Counted from the stretch's first letter, positions 16,537-26,299 are shown. The stretch: DNA of 32,109 bases from Gammaproteobacteria bacterium (GCA_002721385.1 PBKI01000004.1:13791-45899), one strand, 5' to 3'. Made by a program: numbers and translations. The notes: generated by a model not told the origin, from the sequence alone.

Positions 16537-18251
16537 CGCTCTTGAATGGCTACGCCTGCATCAGGTCTTCTTAAATCAGCATATCCATAATTAATTCCAT
16601 TTATGATATGAATACTTTGGGTACTCCCCATAGTTTTATTTAGCTGCGGGTCATGTCCAAGATTATCCAAAATTTTAATAGAATCGCTGCTGATATTTTT
16701 TTCATAATCAAGCCCTGCATATGGCCAATCTTTATGGACTCTTGGCAACATTGTTGCTTCTCCAATATTTAAATCAAAATCAATTACACCTGACACTACC
16801 CTTAAGATAGCTGCTGGAATATATGATCCACCAGGTGATCCAGTTATTAACATTAATTCATTGTCTTTATTAAAAACCATGGTTGGGGCCATAGTACTCA
16901 TGGGTCTTTTTCCGGAATTAAATTTATTGCCTGGACTTGCAGCTCTTCCCTTTATTGATTTATCTCCATGTCTGTATGCAAAATTATTCATTTGATTATT
17001 CATCAATATGCCTGTGCCTGGAATTGTGACACCTGATCCAAAAGAAAAGCCTAATGTATAAGTATTAGCAACGGCATTACCATCTTTATCAATAATTGAA
17101 AAATGAGTTGTATCCCTGCTCTCATTTAAAACAGATAGTGGTTTTATTTTTGAGCTTGGTGTTGCTTTCTTAAAGTTAATATTTTCTGATAATTTCAGAG
17201 TTCTTTCTTTGGACAATAAATTTTGAATTGGCACATTATAAAATGAAGGATCACCAATGTGGTGAGATCTATTATTATGCCCTCTTCTTAAAGCTTCAGC
17301 TAATAGATGATATGTTCGCACAGAAAGACTATCTGCTTTTTGTAATTCAAATAGGCTTAAAATATTTAGTGATGTTAAGAGGACGACTCCCCCACCAGAA
17401 GGAGGGCCTGCTGTAAATACAAGATTGTCTCTGTAGGATCCAACAATGGGGTCGCTAATGTTTACTTTATAGGATTCAAAATCTAATTCAGATATGAATC
17501 CATTATTATTTTCCATTGCAGAAATTATTTTTTCTCTAGTTTCGCCATCATAAAAACCTTTGAGACCATTTCTGGCAATTAAAGATAATGTTTGCGCTAG
17601 ATCATTCCTAGTCATAACACTTCCAACAGGAAGAGGTTTATCATCTTTGAAATAAAGATTTCTTGATTCTTGATCTAGAAAAAGTTGTCGAGAGCTTTTG
17701 ATAGCATTATGTAAATCATAAGAAACAATGATTCCCTCTTTTGCTTGTTTAATAACAGGTTCAAGAATTTTAGATAGTGGTAGTTTGCCAAAATTCTTAT
17801 GAGCTTCTAGGAGTCCAGCTACAGTTCCAGGCATAGCTGTTGCTTTATATCCCCTGGTTACTACATCAAAATCTACTTTCTTATATTGCTGAGGTAATTT
17901 CTTATTGAATAAGTCTTTTATATTTGAGTTCAATGGAGACTGGCTTCGGTAATCAATATAAAATATCTCATTCTTTTCTTTCATATAAACAAGCATAAAG
18001 CCACCGCCACCTAAATTTCCGGCCCTGGGGAGCGTTATAGATAATGAGAAGCCAACTGCAACTGCAGCATCGACTGCATTACCGCCTTGATCTAAAATTT
18101 GTTTACCAATTTGAGATGATAAATAATTTTGCGACACAATCATGCCAGATTTGCTTTCTGTTGGATGAAAGGGAGATCTATAATCAATATAAGACTGTGA
18201 ATAAATTTGTATAGAAATTATCAATATAAAAAAGAGTTTCATATATTTCAT
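16533..18251 (-). CDS. ggt: Gamma-glutamyltransferase (periplasmic, self-processing)
   Basis: 572 residues, the usual length. A signal peptide (MKYMKLFFILIISIQIYSQ) is followed by GGNAVDAAVA at 56-65, NLGGGGFM at 79-86 and the substrate-binding arginine R102 in DYRSQSP. The processing site is DTTHFSI, so T381 should become the N-terminal nucleophile of the small subunit. GSPGG at 471-475 forms the oxyanion region. It removes or transfers the gamma-glutamyl group of glutathione and similar compounds. The start overlaps the symporter stop by ATGA, so the two form an operon. With a dicarboxylate-type symporter beside it, release and capture of glutamate or another anion is a reasonable but unproven link. 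Confidence 0.95.
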   Translation of the reverse strand: MKYMKLFFILIISIQIYSQSYIDYRSPFHPTESKSGMIVSQNYLSSQIGKQILDQGGNAVDAAVAVGFSLSITLPRAGNLGGGGFMLVYMKEKNEIFYIDYRSQSPLNSNIKDLFNKKLPQQYKKVDFDVVTRGYKATAMPGTVAGLLEAHKNFGKLPLSKILEPVIKQAKEGIIVSYDLHNAIKSSRQLFLDQESRNLYFKDDKPLPVGSVMTRNDLAQTLSLIARNGLKGFYDGETREKIISAMENNNGFISELDFESYKVNISDPIVGSYRDNLVFTAGPPSGGGVVLLTSLNILSLFELQKADSLSVRTYHLLAEALRRGHNNRSHHIGDPSFYNVPIQNLLSKERTLKLSENINFKKATPSSKIKPLSVLNESRDTTHFSIIDKDGNAVANTYTLGFSFGSGVTIPGTGILMNNQMNNFAYRHGDKSIKGRAASPGNKFNSGKRPMSTMAPTMVFNKDNELMLITGSPGGSYIPAAILRVVSGVIDFDLNIGEATMLPRVHKDWPYAGLDYEKNISSDSIKILDNLGHDPQLNKTMGSTQSIHIINGINYGYADLRRPDAGVAIQER

Positions 18252-19744
18252 GAAAAAATTAATGGAGCTAGTAAATAAGAGAATATTGTTACCACAATAA
18301 TGCCTACAATATTAAGAGCAAAACCAGCTCTCATCATTGTAGCAATTGTAAATTTACCTGACCCATAAACAATTGCATTTGGTGGCGTTGCAACAGGTAA
18401 CATAAAAGCACAACTTGCTGCCAAGCAAACTGGAATGGTAAGAGAAACCGGGACAATACCAATAGCAATTGCTACAGCTGCAAAAACTGGTAAAAATGTT
18501 GCAGTAGTAGCCACATTGCTAGTCATTTCAGTTAAAAATATTATCATTGTTGCAACAGCCAATATAAGGATGATTGGCGGAACATCTCCTAAAATTGTTA
18601 AAGCCTCGCCAATCCAGATTCCAAGACCTGTCTCAGAAACCTGTGCGCCAAGTGATAATCCACCCCCAAATAAAAGCAGCAAGCCCCATGGTAGTTTTGT
18701 TGTATTGTCCCATTCAATCAGTGCTTTATTATTAGATGAAGGAATCATAAATAACGCAATTGCTGCAATTATTGCTATGCCTGCATCTTCTAGACCAATT
18801 CCTAAATTATCTCTGATTGCTTTTGAGGTCATCCAAAATAATACTGCCATAAAAAAGAGAATAGAAACTTTTTTTTCGTCTTGTGATAAAGGACCAAGAT
18901 CATAGTACATATTATTTAATTTTAATTTAGTTTCCCTCGAGGCTTTAAACGAAGTTGGAAAAATTAATTTAGTTAATATGAGCCATGCAAAAATTAACAT
19001 AACAGATGCAACTGGTACACCAACTTTCATCCAATCAAAAAAACCAATATCTACACCAAATTGATTATTCATAAATTGAACAAAAACTATATTAGGAGCT
19101 GTTCCTATAATTGTTGACATACCTCCAATGGTTGCAGCATAAGCTATGCCAAGCATTAATGCGGTATCAAAATATCTTTGTTGTAACGAGCTAATATTTG
19201 GGATTGTTTGTGATACTACAGTACACACTGCTAAACCTATTGGAAGTAACATAAGAGTGGTTGATGTGTTCATAACAAACATACTTACTAGAGCTGCAAC
19301 AAGCATAAAACTTCCAATTAGAGTTGCGCCGTTTGATCCCATAAAGATAATCATTTTTAGAGCCATTCTTTTATGCAATCCTGAATTTTCAATTCCAAGA
19401 GCTAATATAAATCCACCTAAGAATAAATAAATGTTCTTATTTGCAAACGGAGTGGCACTTTCTTGAAAGGTAGCAACATCTAAGAGTGGAAAAAGTGCTA
19501 AAGGTATCAAAGCTGTGACAGCGACTGGTATAGCTTCAGTTGCCCACCATATTGCCATTAATACTAAAACACCAAGCACAAACCAAGCAGACTTACTCAC
19601 AATGAAAAATTCTTTATCTTTAATAAAAAAACTTTTTCCGTCCAGAGCAACCAAGCTTTCAGGAATAAAGTTAAGTATTCCCATGAGTATTATCACCATG
19701 AAACTTAATAAGCCTATGTAAAAACCTTTATGATTCATCAACAA
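18248..19744 (-). CDS. SLC13/DASS-family sodium:anion symporter
   Basis: 498 residues with about 11-12 hydrophobic segments. The two sodium/substrate hairpins are visible: MNTSTTLMLLPI at 158-169 and TEMTSNVATTATFLPV at 405-420. TPPNAIVYGSG at 453-463 is the family signature near the C-terminus. Members take up di- or tricarboxylates or sulfate with sodium. The start is a TTG at 19744 about ten bases after AAAGGA; an ATG two codons later (19738) is the alternative. The gene begins 24 bases after the T-run of a receptor terminator, leaving little room for its own promoter, and overlaps gamma-glutamyltransferase. Confidence 0.9.
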   Translation of the reverse strand: MLMNHKGFYIGLLSFMVIILMGILNFIPESLVALDGKSFFIKDKEFFIVSKSAWFVLGVLVLMAIWWATEAIPVAVTALIPLALFPLLDVATFQESATPFANKNIYLFLGGFILALGIENSGLHKRMALKMIIFMGSNGATLIGSFMLVAALVSMFVMNTSTTLMLLPIGLAVCTVVSQTIPNISSLQQRYFDTALMLGIAYAATIGGMSTIIGTAPNIVFVQFMNNQFGVDIGFFDWMKVGVPVASVMLIFAWLILTKLIFPTSFKASRETKLKLNNMYYDLGPLSQDEKKVSILFFMAVLFWMTSKAIRDNLGIGLEDAGIAIIAAIALFMIPSSNNKALIEWDNTTKLPWGLLLLFGGGLSLGAQVSETGLGIWIGEALTILGDVPPIILILAVATMIIFLTEMTSNVATTATFLPVFAAVAIAIGIVPVSLTIPVCLAASCAFMLPVATPPNAIVYGSGKFTIATMMRAGFALNIVGIIVVTIFSYLLAPLIFS

Positions 19745-19768
19745 TATATTTAATTCCTTTAATCATTT

Positions 19769-19795
19769 AAAAAAGGGAGCATAAAGCTCCCTTTT
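19769..19795 (-). terminator. Rho-independent terminator of the third TonB receptor
   Basis: On the minus strand AAAAGGGAGC and GCTCCCTTTT pair around the loop TTTAT, and the T-run continues to six. It starts 18 bases after the receptor stop. The symporter-ggt pair lies just beyond on the same strand. Confidence 0.92.
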
Positions 19796-19813
19796 ATAAT
19801 TAATAAAATCTGA

Positions 19814-22800
19814 TTAAAAATCAACCTTGAAATCAACATAATAATGTCTTCCAATATCTCTATGAAAGTCTGACATAAATCCAAGATAACCATCAGCCAA
19901 TGGCGCTCTCTCATCAGCAATATTTTTAATCATAAGCTTAACTCTTGCATCCTTTCCGTAAAGATCAAACTTTCTATAAACACTTAGGTTTGCAGTAGTC
20001 ATTGCTTCTATCTTCCATGGATCTCCAGCAGTAGAGACCACACCTAGATCATATGCCTCACCTATTCTAAGTGCTGATAATGATGCTCCCCAGTTTCCAT
20101 TTCGATAATTAACTTTTACGGTTTGTTTATCTTTTGGTCCAGTTGTATCAATAGCAAGAATATCTCCATATCCTTCTACTTTAAAGAATGCTGGAAGTGT
20201 TCCATTATTAATGGCAGATTGAACTGCATTAAATCTTGCAATAGGAGTTTGATAAAACTCAGTAGTTTCTGAATTTTGAACTGTAACTCTAAATTCACCC
20301 AAGTCAGTTTCAAAATCATAATATACAGATATATCTTGTCCTTTAATTTCTCTTGTAGCTAGATTTAAATACTCATCTTTTACAACGTCTTGTTCTCCTC
20401 CTGGACAAACTCCAGCGTCAAGGAAGGCTTGACTGTGAGCATCTGTCTGATCTGATGAACCCCAATAGGCATCCCTGTATACATTAGAGCCAGGTACGTA
20501 ATATTTTCCAGTTTGTGCATCAAGCGAATTTGCATTTGCTACACAAAATGTTTCAAGTTGCGTAAGAGTTGTTGCACCACCAACGCCAAGTTGTTTTCTT
20601 AAAAGAACATCATAAACGCTTTGATTTCCTCTTCCAAAAAGACCAATGGTATTTTCCTTTTCTACGGTCCAATAATCATATGTAATGGTAAGCGAATCTA
20701 TGACAATTCCAGAACCTAATGGAATTATTGGGTTCATTACAAAACCAACAGATGAGTTTGTTGACTCTTCAGGCAATAGGCCTGAAGCACCAGTTGCATA
20801 TCTGAGAGTGTTTGGTATCGAATAATCAGATATAAAAGCACTCTTTGTAGTAGTAGCAACATTCGTCTGATTGTTCTCATAGTAATTTGCAATTTGCATT
20901 AAAGCATCTGTACGAGTACCAGTTCTAGCAACTTCTTTTTGATTAACCTGAATTATATTAGGAGTTCTAAATGAAGTTGATGTTGATGCTCTCATCATTA
21001 TCCAATCAGCTACATCGTAACCAACAGCAAATTTACCTACGGTGGTTGATTTAGAATCAGTAAAGTTTTCATGTCTTACTGCAATTTGTGTATCAATTTT
21101 TTCAGTCACAGGAACTTGTAACTCTACAAAAAAAGATCTTACTGTTTTTTCACCTTCAACATCTCCAGTTGGACTTGATCCAACAGCTACTGCGCTAAAT
21201 GGATGGTCTCTAGTTGAAGATACAGAAGCAAAATCAGAATTTCTGATTGTTCCATCAAGTAGATCATCTCTGTTATCTAAATAAGTTTCCTTTCTGATTT
21301 CAAAACCTAGCAACATAGCAACGGGTCCAGCGGGAAGCTGAGTTAACTCTGATGTACTAAATTTTGCATCGAACATTTTTAATGTTGATCTGTCATCCCT
21401 TCTAACGTCAGCAAAAAGTCTATCACCGTTATTTGTTTCCCAGTTTGGATCAAAAATATTAAATACTTGATCGGTTGTCACTAAATCGCTTTCAAATTCG
21501 TTATAAAAATTTTGATAACTAAATCTATCTCTTGCTAAGTCATGCATGACTGCTTTTGAGTTCACAACAGCTGTTTCCCAATTCCAACCATTATTGAATT
21601 CACCTCTAAAGCCTAAAACATATCTAAAATCATGTTTTTTGTTAACAATATAACGACCTTTGTTGTATGGTCTACCAGCATCAATAGCCACGTCCTTGGT
21701 ATTACTATAGTTCATGCTTGCTGGAAGTTGGGTAAACCAATAATAATTGGCTGGAATATTTTTTATAATTGCAGACTTGAAACTGCCTTGCGTAGTACTT
21801 CTTCTGCTTTTTGATTCGTATGATGATATCTCAGTAAATAGTTCAGTACCATTATCGAATTCATGATTAATGAAGATGAATAAATTATGACGTTTCATGG
21901 CACCTCTGTAGTCTCTCAACTGTTGAGGTGATGTTCTTGATGATCCCCCGTCTGTATTATAGATGCATGTTCCAAAACCTGTATGAGCCACGCCAGGAAC
22001 TCCTGTTGTAAGGTCACATTCAGGATGAATACCTACAATTCCCATTTCAGCTTCATCATCTTTTGAAGCAGCCCATGGTCTGTTGCTCATATTAAAATCT
22101 AACTGATACCAAGGAGCTGAGTAAGTGTTATCTAAGCCTTTTCCAAGAAATGGAGATCCTGCAGGGAGGAATCTTTCATAATTCCCATCACACCATCTAT
22201 CATCCTCACAAGCTCTAATTTGCTCTCTATCTCTCACAGAAGCGAAAACAGATACATTGGTTTTGCCATCATTTAGAAATACACCATATTTTACATTTAG
22301 ATCAGTATCTACAGCGTCAAAATTATCATGACCGGTTGTTCTTGTTGAAATTGTTAAACCCTCGAAGTCAGTTTGTATAACATTGTTAACAACGCCTGCA
22401 ACTGCATCGGCACCGTATATAGCTGAAGCTCCATCTTTAAGTATTTCTAACCTATCAAGTCCTAGGACAGGTATACCATTTGTATTTGCAGTCATGGTTG
22501 GAACAAAATCTCCACCGATATATTCAGTTTGGTAACCTGCGTTCATTACAAGCCTTCTACCATTTAGCAAAGTAAGAGTATTACCTACACCCATGCTTCT
22601 TAAGTTATAAGCACCTGAATCACCTCTAGCAGCATTTACACCACCGGATGTTTGTTCTTGTTCATTAAAAAAATTCAGTCCTTGTTCTACAAGATTTTCA
22701 ACCAATTCATCGCCATCAAGTGATCCTGTGATCTCAATATCATCTGCTGACAATACTGTAACTGGCAAGGCGCCTGTAATTGATGCACCTTTGATTTGTG

Positions 22801-22909
22801 ACCCGACTACAACAACTTCCTCAACATCAGATTCTTCTGAATCATCCTGCGCCACCAATAAAAATGGCATTGATATTAATAAAGTTAATAGATACCGATA
22901 ATGTTTCAT
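19814..22909 (-). CDS. TonB-dependent outer membrane receptor (1031 aa)
   Basis: A signal peptide (cleavage near LLVAQ) is followed by an acidic linker and a clear TonB box, VEEVVVVGSQ at 29-38. The plug follows, with TLLNGRRLVMN near 113-123 and ASAIYGADAVAGVVN near 156-170. The barrel carries several paired cysteines in loops and ends with VDFKVDF, a C-terminal aromatic signal. The ribosome binding site AAGGGG lies at 22921-22916 before the ATG. It has a good promoter and a strong terminator of its own. It resembles large nutrient receptors of marine and soil Proteobacteria more than small siderophore receptors. Its neighbours, an anion symporter and gamma-glutamyltransferase, suggest gamma-glutamyl or peptide-like ligands, by inference only. 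Confidence 0.94.
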   Translation of the reverse strand: MKHYRYLLTLLISMPFLLVAQDDSEESDVEEVVVVGSQIKGASITGALPVTVLSADDIEITGSLDGDELVENLVEQGLNFFNEQEQTSGGVNAARGDSGAYNLRSMGVGNTLTLLNGRRLVMNAGYQTEYIGGDFVPTMTANTNGIPVLGLDRLEILKDGASAIYGADAVAGVVNNVIQTDFEGLTISTRTTGHDNFDAVDTDLNVKYGVFLNDGKTNVSVFASVRDREQIRACEDDRWCDGNYERFLPAGSPFLGKGLDNTYSAPWYQLDFNMSNRPWAASKDDEAEMGIVGIHPECDLTTGVPGVAHTGFGTCIYNTDGGSSRTSPQQLRDYRGAMKRHNLFIFINHEFDNGTELFTEISSYESKSRRSTTQGSFKSAIIKNIPANYYWFTQLPASMNYSNTKDVAIDAGRPYNKGRYIVNKKHDFRYVLGFRGEFNNGWNWETAVVNSKAVMHDLARDRFSYQNFYNEFESDLVTTDQVFNIFDPNWETNNGDRLFADVRRDDRSTLKMFDAKFSTSELTQLPAGPVAMLLGFEIRKETYLDNRDDLLDGTIRNSDFASVSSTRDHPFSAVAVGSSPTGDVEGEKTVRSFFVELQVPVTEKIDTQIAVRHENFTDSKSTTVGKFAVGYDVADWIMMRASTSTSFRTPNIIQVNQKEVARTGTRTDALMQIANYYENNQTNVATTTKSAFISDYSIPNTLRYATGASGLLPEESTNSSVGFVMNPIIPLGSGIVIDSLTITYDYWTVEKENTIGLFGRGNQSVYDVLLRKQLGVGGATTLTQLETFCVANANSLDAQTGKYYVPGSNVYRDAYWGSSDQTDAHSQAFLDAGVCPGGEQDVVKDEYLNLATREIKGQDISVYYDFETDLGEFRVTVQNSETTEFYQTPIARFNAVQSAINNGTLPAFFKVEGYGDILAIDTTGPKDKQTVKVNYRNGNWGASLSALRIGEAYDLGVVSTAGDPWKIEAMTTANLSVYRKFDLYGKDARVKLMIKNIADERAPLADGYLGFMSDFHRDIGRHYYVDFKVDF

Positions 22910-22943
22910 ATTTTACCCCTTAAGTGTCATAAAAAACTTACCA

Positions 22944-22973
22944 ATTATATGCATTCATAGATGACTCTGTAAA
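22944..22973 (-). promoter_or_regulatory. Sigma-70 promoter of the 1031-aa receptor
   Basis: On the minus strand TTTACA (22973-22968) and a perfect TATAAT (22949-22944) are 18 bases apart. The -35 lies just five bases beyond the gltX stop codon. The spacer contains TATGCATTCAT read on the plus strand, close to the left half of the 25-base dyad motif, but the right half is absent. Confidence 0.7.
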
Positions 22974-22977
22974 GAAA

Positions 22978-24363
22978 TTAGATAAATTTCAAAAGATCAT
23001 TAATTCTCGATAAAACTTTATTTTTTGAGAACAATGACATTGTCAGACCTAAAGATGGAGACCGAGTTGAACCTGTGAGAGCAATCCTTATCGGTTGATT
23101 TACTTGAGGAATATTGAGATTTTTAGATGATTGAAAATCTTGCAGCATTATGTCCAAGGATTCTTCATCCCAAATTTCTTGTTTCTCAATAATTTTTATT
23201 AAATCAATTAAAATATTTTTATCTTTTATAAATTTACCAATTGCTTTTTCGTCATACTTTTCTATATTTTTGAAATACGGATTCATCGACAATGCTATCT
23301 CAAGTAATGTATTTCCAGAAGTTCTCATAGCATTTATTAATTTATCAGGCTGAGGATGTGAATTAATATCAATATCAGCATCAATAAGAAATGGTTGTAT
23401 TGTTTTTTTGAAATCATCTGTAGATAGTTTTGCTAAATGTTGAACATTCAAATAATCTAATTTTGATTTATCAAATACAGCTCCAGCTTTTTGTATCTCA
23501 TTAATATCAAAATCTCTTATTAAATCTTCCAACGTAAAAACTTCATTATCTCCTTTAGACCATCCCAGTCTTGCCAAAGTATTTAGAATCGCATCATCCA
23601 AATAACCCTCTTGTCTGTATTCAGCAAGACTTGTTGCTGCGTGTCTCTTTGATAGTCTTTTTTTATCAGGCCCAAGAACTAATGGTAGATGCGCATATTC
23701 AAGACTTGGATATCCTAGCGCATTTTGAATATGTATTTGTCTTGGAGTATTGCTTATATGGTCTTCTCCTCTTATGACCGTCGTGACTTCTTGTTCGTAG
23801 TCATCCACAACATTACAAAGATGATATGTTGGTGTTCCATCACTTCTTAAAATTATTAAATCATCAAGTTCTTTGTTATCGAATCTAATTTCACCTCGAA
23901 CATAATCACGCATAATCAATTCACCATTCTGTGGTGTTTTTAATCTCAGGACACAATTTCCATTATTAGTAAGATTTAGATTTCTACATTTTCCATCATA
24001 ACCTGGCTTAATGCCTTTGGCTTGTTGTTCATTTCTAAGTTCGTCCAATCTATTAATAGAACAATTACAGTAATATGCATTGCCTGAATCAAATATTTTT
24101 TGGGCTGCTGCTTTGTAAATATCTGTCCTGTTCGATTGATTAATGGGATCTTTATCTGGTTTTAATCCAATTGAAATGAGGCTATCAAGAATATTTTTTT
24201 CATATTCTTTTTTTGATCTTTCTTTGTCTGTATCTTCTATTCTTATTAAAAATAAACCATTATTTTGTTTGGAAAAGACATAATTGAATAATGCTGTTCT
24301 TACTCCACCAATATGAAGCGTTCCTGTTGGGCTAGGTGCAAATCTTGTAATAACTTTTTTCAA
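22978..24363 (-). CDS. gltX: Glutamyl-tRNA synthetase
   Basis: 461 residues, normal for a bacterial GluRS. The class I signatures are SPTGTLHIGG at 11-20 and KRLSKRH at 235-241 (the KMSKS site). A zinc site is formed by C99, C101, Y122 and C126, as in canonical enzymes. RIEDTD at 41-46 and IRGEDHISNTPRQ at 197-209 are further family blocks. It charges tRNA-Glu in the cytoplasm. The start overlaps the dnaQ stop by four bases, so rnhA-dnaQ-gltX are one operon. No terminator is seen after it, so some transcription may run on into the receptor gene. Confidence 0.97.
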   Translation of the reverse strand: MKKVITRFAPSPTGTLHIGGVRTALFNYVFSKQNNGLFLIRIEDTDKERSKKEYEKNILDSLISIGLKPDKDPINQSNRTDIYKAAAQKIFDSGNAYYCNCSINRLDELRNEQQAKGIKPGYDGKCRNLNLTNNGNCVLRLKTPQNGELIMRDYVRGEIRFDNKELDDLIILRSDGTPTYHLCNVVDDYEQEVTTVIRGEDHISNTPRQIHIQNALGYPSLEYAHLPLVLGPDKKRLSKRHAATSLAEYRQEGYLDDAILNTLARLGWSKGDNEVFTLEDLIRDFDINEIQKAGAVFDKSKLDYLNVQHLAKLSTDDFKKTIQPFLIDADIDINSHPQPDKLINAMRTSGNTLLEIALSMNPYFKNIEKYDEKAIGKFIKDKNILIDLIKIIEKQEIWDEESLDIMLQDFQSSKNLNIPQVNQPIRIALTGSTRSPSLGLTMSLFSKNKVLSRINDLLKFI

Positions 24364-25079
24364 TTAAAATTTCTCCAAATTGCTTTTATTGAATTGTCAT
24401 TCTCGATGCTTTTTAGTCTAGCTTCATGATTGTCTATATCATTTTTCGATGAATTTATTCTATGTAATTGACTATTACTAATGTTAATTGAATTATTGTT
24501 GTCAGCTTCTTTGGTATTCGATTCTGCACCATTTGATATAAATTCAAACTTACTTTGACCGCCTGTTAAATACATATAAACATCCGCTAAGATATTTGCG
24601 TCCAATAAAGCACCATGAAATGTTCGGTCATAACCAGACACATCAAATCTAGTTGCCAATGCATCTAATGAGTTCCTTTGACCGGGATATTTATCTCTTG
24701 CAATTGTTAATGAATCTTCTATTTCACATATATCTTCCAGTTTTGGATACGAAGATGAAGCTATATGTAATTCATTATTGAGAAATCCAACATCAAAGGG
24801 AGCGTTATGTATCACCAATGTAGAACCAGAAATAAATTCAATAAATTCTTCAGCAATTTCATTAAAGAAAGGTTTGTCTTCAAGGTCCTCATTGAAAATG
24901 CCATGAACTTTTGAAGCCTCCTCGTCAATTAGTCTAGATGGGTTTAAATAACTATGGAAATGTTGATCAGACTTTTTTCTATCATTTAAAAGTACTGCTC
25001 CTATTTCTATGACTCTGTGACCTGCCTTGACTTCTAGACCAGTAGTTTCTGTATCGAGAATAATATATTTTTTTGCCAT
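24360..25079 (-). CDS. dnaQ: DNA polymerase III epsilon subunit (proofreading exonuclease)
   Basis: 239 residues. DEDDh exonuclease motifs: D9 and E11 in LDTETTG, D96 in HNAPFDVGFL, and H155 and D160 in HGALLDA. QSKFEF at 175-180 after the nuclease domain fits a sliding-clamp-binding motif. The C-terminal ~60 residues are asparagine-rich and probably flexible, ending in an aromatic segment (IKAIWRNFN) where the polymerase alpha contact usually lies. It proofreads the replicative polymerase. It starts one base after rnhA stops and overlaps gltX. The rnhA-dnaQ pairing is conserved in Gammaproteobacteria, though there the two are often divergent; here they are co-directional. Confidence 0.95.
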   Translation of the reverse strand: MAKKYIILDTETTGLEVKAGHRVIEIGAVLLNDRKKSDQHFHSYLNPSRLIDEEASKVHGIFNEDLEDKPFFNEIAEEFIEFISGSTLVIHNAPFDVGFLNNELHIASSSYPKLEDICEIEDSLTIARDKYPGQRNSLDALATRFDVSGYDRTFHGALLDANILADVYMYLTGGQSKFEFISNGAESNTKEADNNNSINISNSQLHRINSSKNDIDNHEARLKSIENDNSIKAIWRNFN

Positions 25080-25080
25080 C

Positions 25081-25512
25081 TTATAAGTTATCTATTCCTT
25101 TGTTAGCTAATTGATCAGCTATTTCATTTTTTGCATGACCAGAATGGCCTTTCACCCAATGCCATTCTACATGATGTTTTGAAACACATTCATCCAGTTG
25201 AATCCACAAGTCCTTATTTTTAACATCCTTTTTTGATGAGTTCTTCCAGTTATTTTTTTTCCAATTTTCAATCCATGATTCAATGCCATCCATTACATAC
25301 TTTGAATCAGTTGTAATAAGAACATTACATGGTTCCTTAAGGAGTCTGAGTCCCTGAATTGCAGCCATCAACTCCATTCTGTTATTGGTTGTATTTATTT
25401 CACCACCAAAATATTCTTTAGAGTAATTACCATATTCTACTAAGACACCCCAACCTCCATTACCTGGATTTCCTCTACAAGCACCATCAGTATAAATATT
25501 TACTGTTTTCAT
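25081..25512 (-). CDS. rnhA: Ribonuclease HI
   Basis: 143 residues. Catalytic residues D9 ([11 protein letters not shown]), E47 (NNRMELMA), D69 (TTDSKYV) and D133 (EIAD) are present, with H123 in [12 protein letters not shown]. It removes RNA from RNA-DNA hybrids in the cytoplasm. It is the first gene of the rnhA-dnaQ-gltX operon and diverges from gloB across only 22 bases, so promoters for the two directions must overlap each other or reach into coding sequence. Confidence 0.97.
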   Translation of the reverse strand: MKTVNIYTDGACRGNPGNGGWGVLVEYGNYSKEYFGGEINTTNNRMELMAAIQGLRLLKEPCNVLITTDSKYVMDGIESWIENWKKNNWKNSSKKDVKNKDLWIQLDECVSKHHVEWHWVKGHSGHAKNEIADQLANKGIDNL

Positions 25513-25528
25513 AAAATTAAACTAGAAT
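25499..25528 (+). promoter_or_regulatory. Candidate promoter of gloB, giving a leaderless message
   Basis: TTTACT at 25499-25504 and TAGAAT at 25523-25528 are 18 bases apart, with four and five consensus matches. The expected start of transcription coincides with the gloB ATG at 25535, and no ribosome binding site is present. The -35 lies inside the rnhA coding sequence. Confidence 0.4.
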
Positions 25529-25534
25529 TCGTAT

Positions 25535-26299
25535 ATGTTAAGCATACAACCAATAAAAGCATTTAGTGACAATTATATTTGGTTAATTACAACTAATGAA
25601 GGGTCATTGGTTGTAGATCCTGGTGATGCTAGTGCAGTAATAGAATATGTTGAATCCAAAAATATAGATATAAAAGGAATATTAATAACGCACCATCATT
25701 TTGATCATACTGGTGGTATTGTTGATTTGAAAAAAAAATATGAATTAGATGTTTTTGGTCCTTTTAATGAAGTTGATGGTATTGATCATAGAGTTAATGG
25801 AGGTGATACGGTCTCAGCTATCGGAATAGATTTTCAAGTTATTGATGTTCCTGGACACACTCTTGACCACATAGCTTTCTTTTCAGAAAACAAAGGAGAT
25901 CCAGTTTTGTTTTGTGGAGATACTTTATTTTCAGGAGGTTGTGGAAGAGTTTTTGAGGGAACATTTGAACAAATGTTTTTATCAGTAAAGAGGCTAAGTG
26001 AACTTCCAAGTAATACAAAAATGTACTGCGGTCATGAATATACAATATCTAATCTAAAGTTTGCTAAAGAGGTTCTTCCCAGTGATAATTTTATTGACAA
26101 TGCATTCAAAGAAGTTGAGAAAAAAATAAATAATGGAATTCCATCTTTGCCGACCACGCTTGAGTATGAAAAATTAATTAATCCATTTTTAAAATTTAAT
26201 GATGATGAAGTTATTGCAAGTATTACTAATAAATTTAATGTCTCAAATGATCCGAATGAAATATTTACAGCTATGAGAAAATGGAAAGACAACTTTTAA
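25535..26299 (+). CDS. gloB: Hydroxyacylglutathione hydrolase (glyoxalase II)
   Basis: 254 residues, the standard length. The two-metal site is complete: THHHFDHTGG with H53, H55, D57 and H58, H108 in VPGHT, D129 in FCGDTLFSGGCGR, and H167 in YCGHEYT. It hydrolyses S-lactoylglutathione to lactate and glutathione, completing methylglyoxal detoxification. The gene sits next to mltD, rnhA and dnaQ as in many Gammaproteobacteria. Its end overlaps mltD by 19 bases. Confidence 0.96.
   Translation: MLSIQPIKAFSDNYIWLITTNEGSLVVDPGDASAVIEYVESKNIDIKGILITHHHFDHTGGIVDLKKKYELDVFGPFNEVDGIDHRVNGGDTVSAIGIDFQVIDVPGHTLDHIAFFSENKGDPVLFCGDTLFSGGCGRVFEGTFEQMFLSVKRLSELPSNTKMYCGHEYTISNLKFAKEVLPSDNFIDNAFKEVEKKINNGIPSLPTTLEYEKLINPFLKFNDDEVIASITNKFNVSNDPNEIFTAMRKWKDNF

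Noticed and set aside
18435-18905. 156-residue plus-strand frame inside the symporter gene
   Set aside because: It is antisense to a clear membrane protein gene, has no start signal or domain pattern, and its alanine/isoleucine-rich composition mirrors the hydrophobic codons opposite.
22948-22958. Half of the 25-base dyad motif in the third receptor promoter
   Set aside because: Only the left half (TATGCATTCAT) is present; too little to call a third operator without a genome-wide scan.
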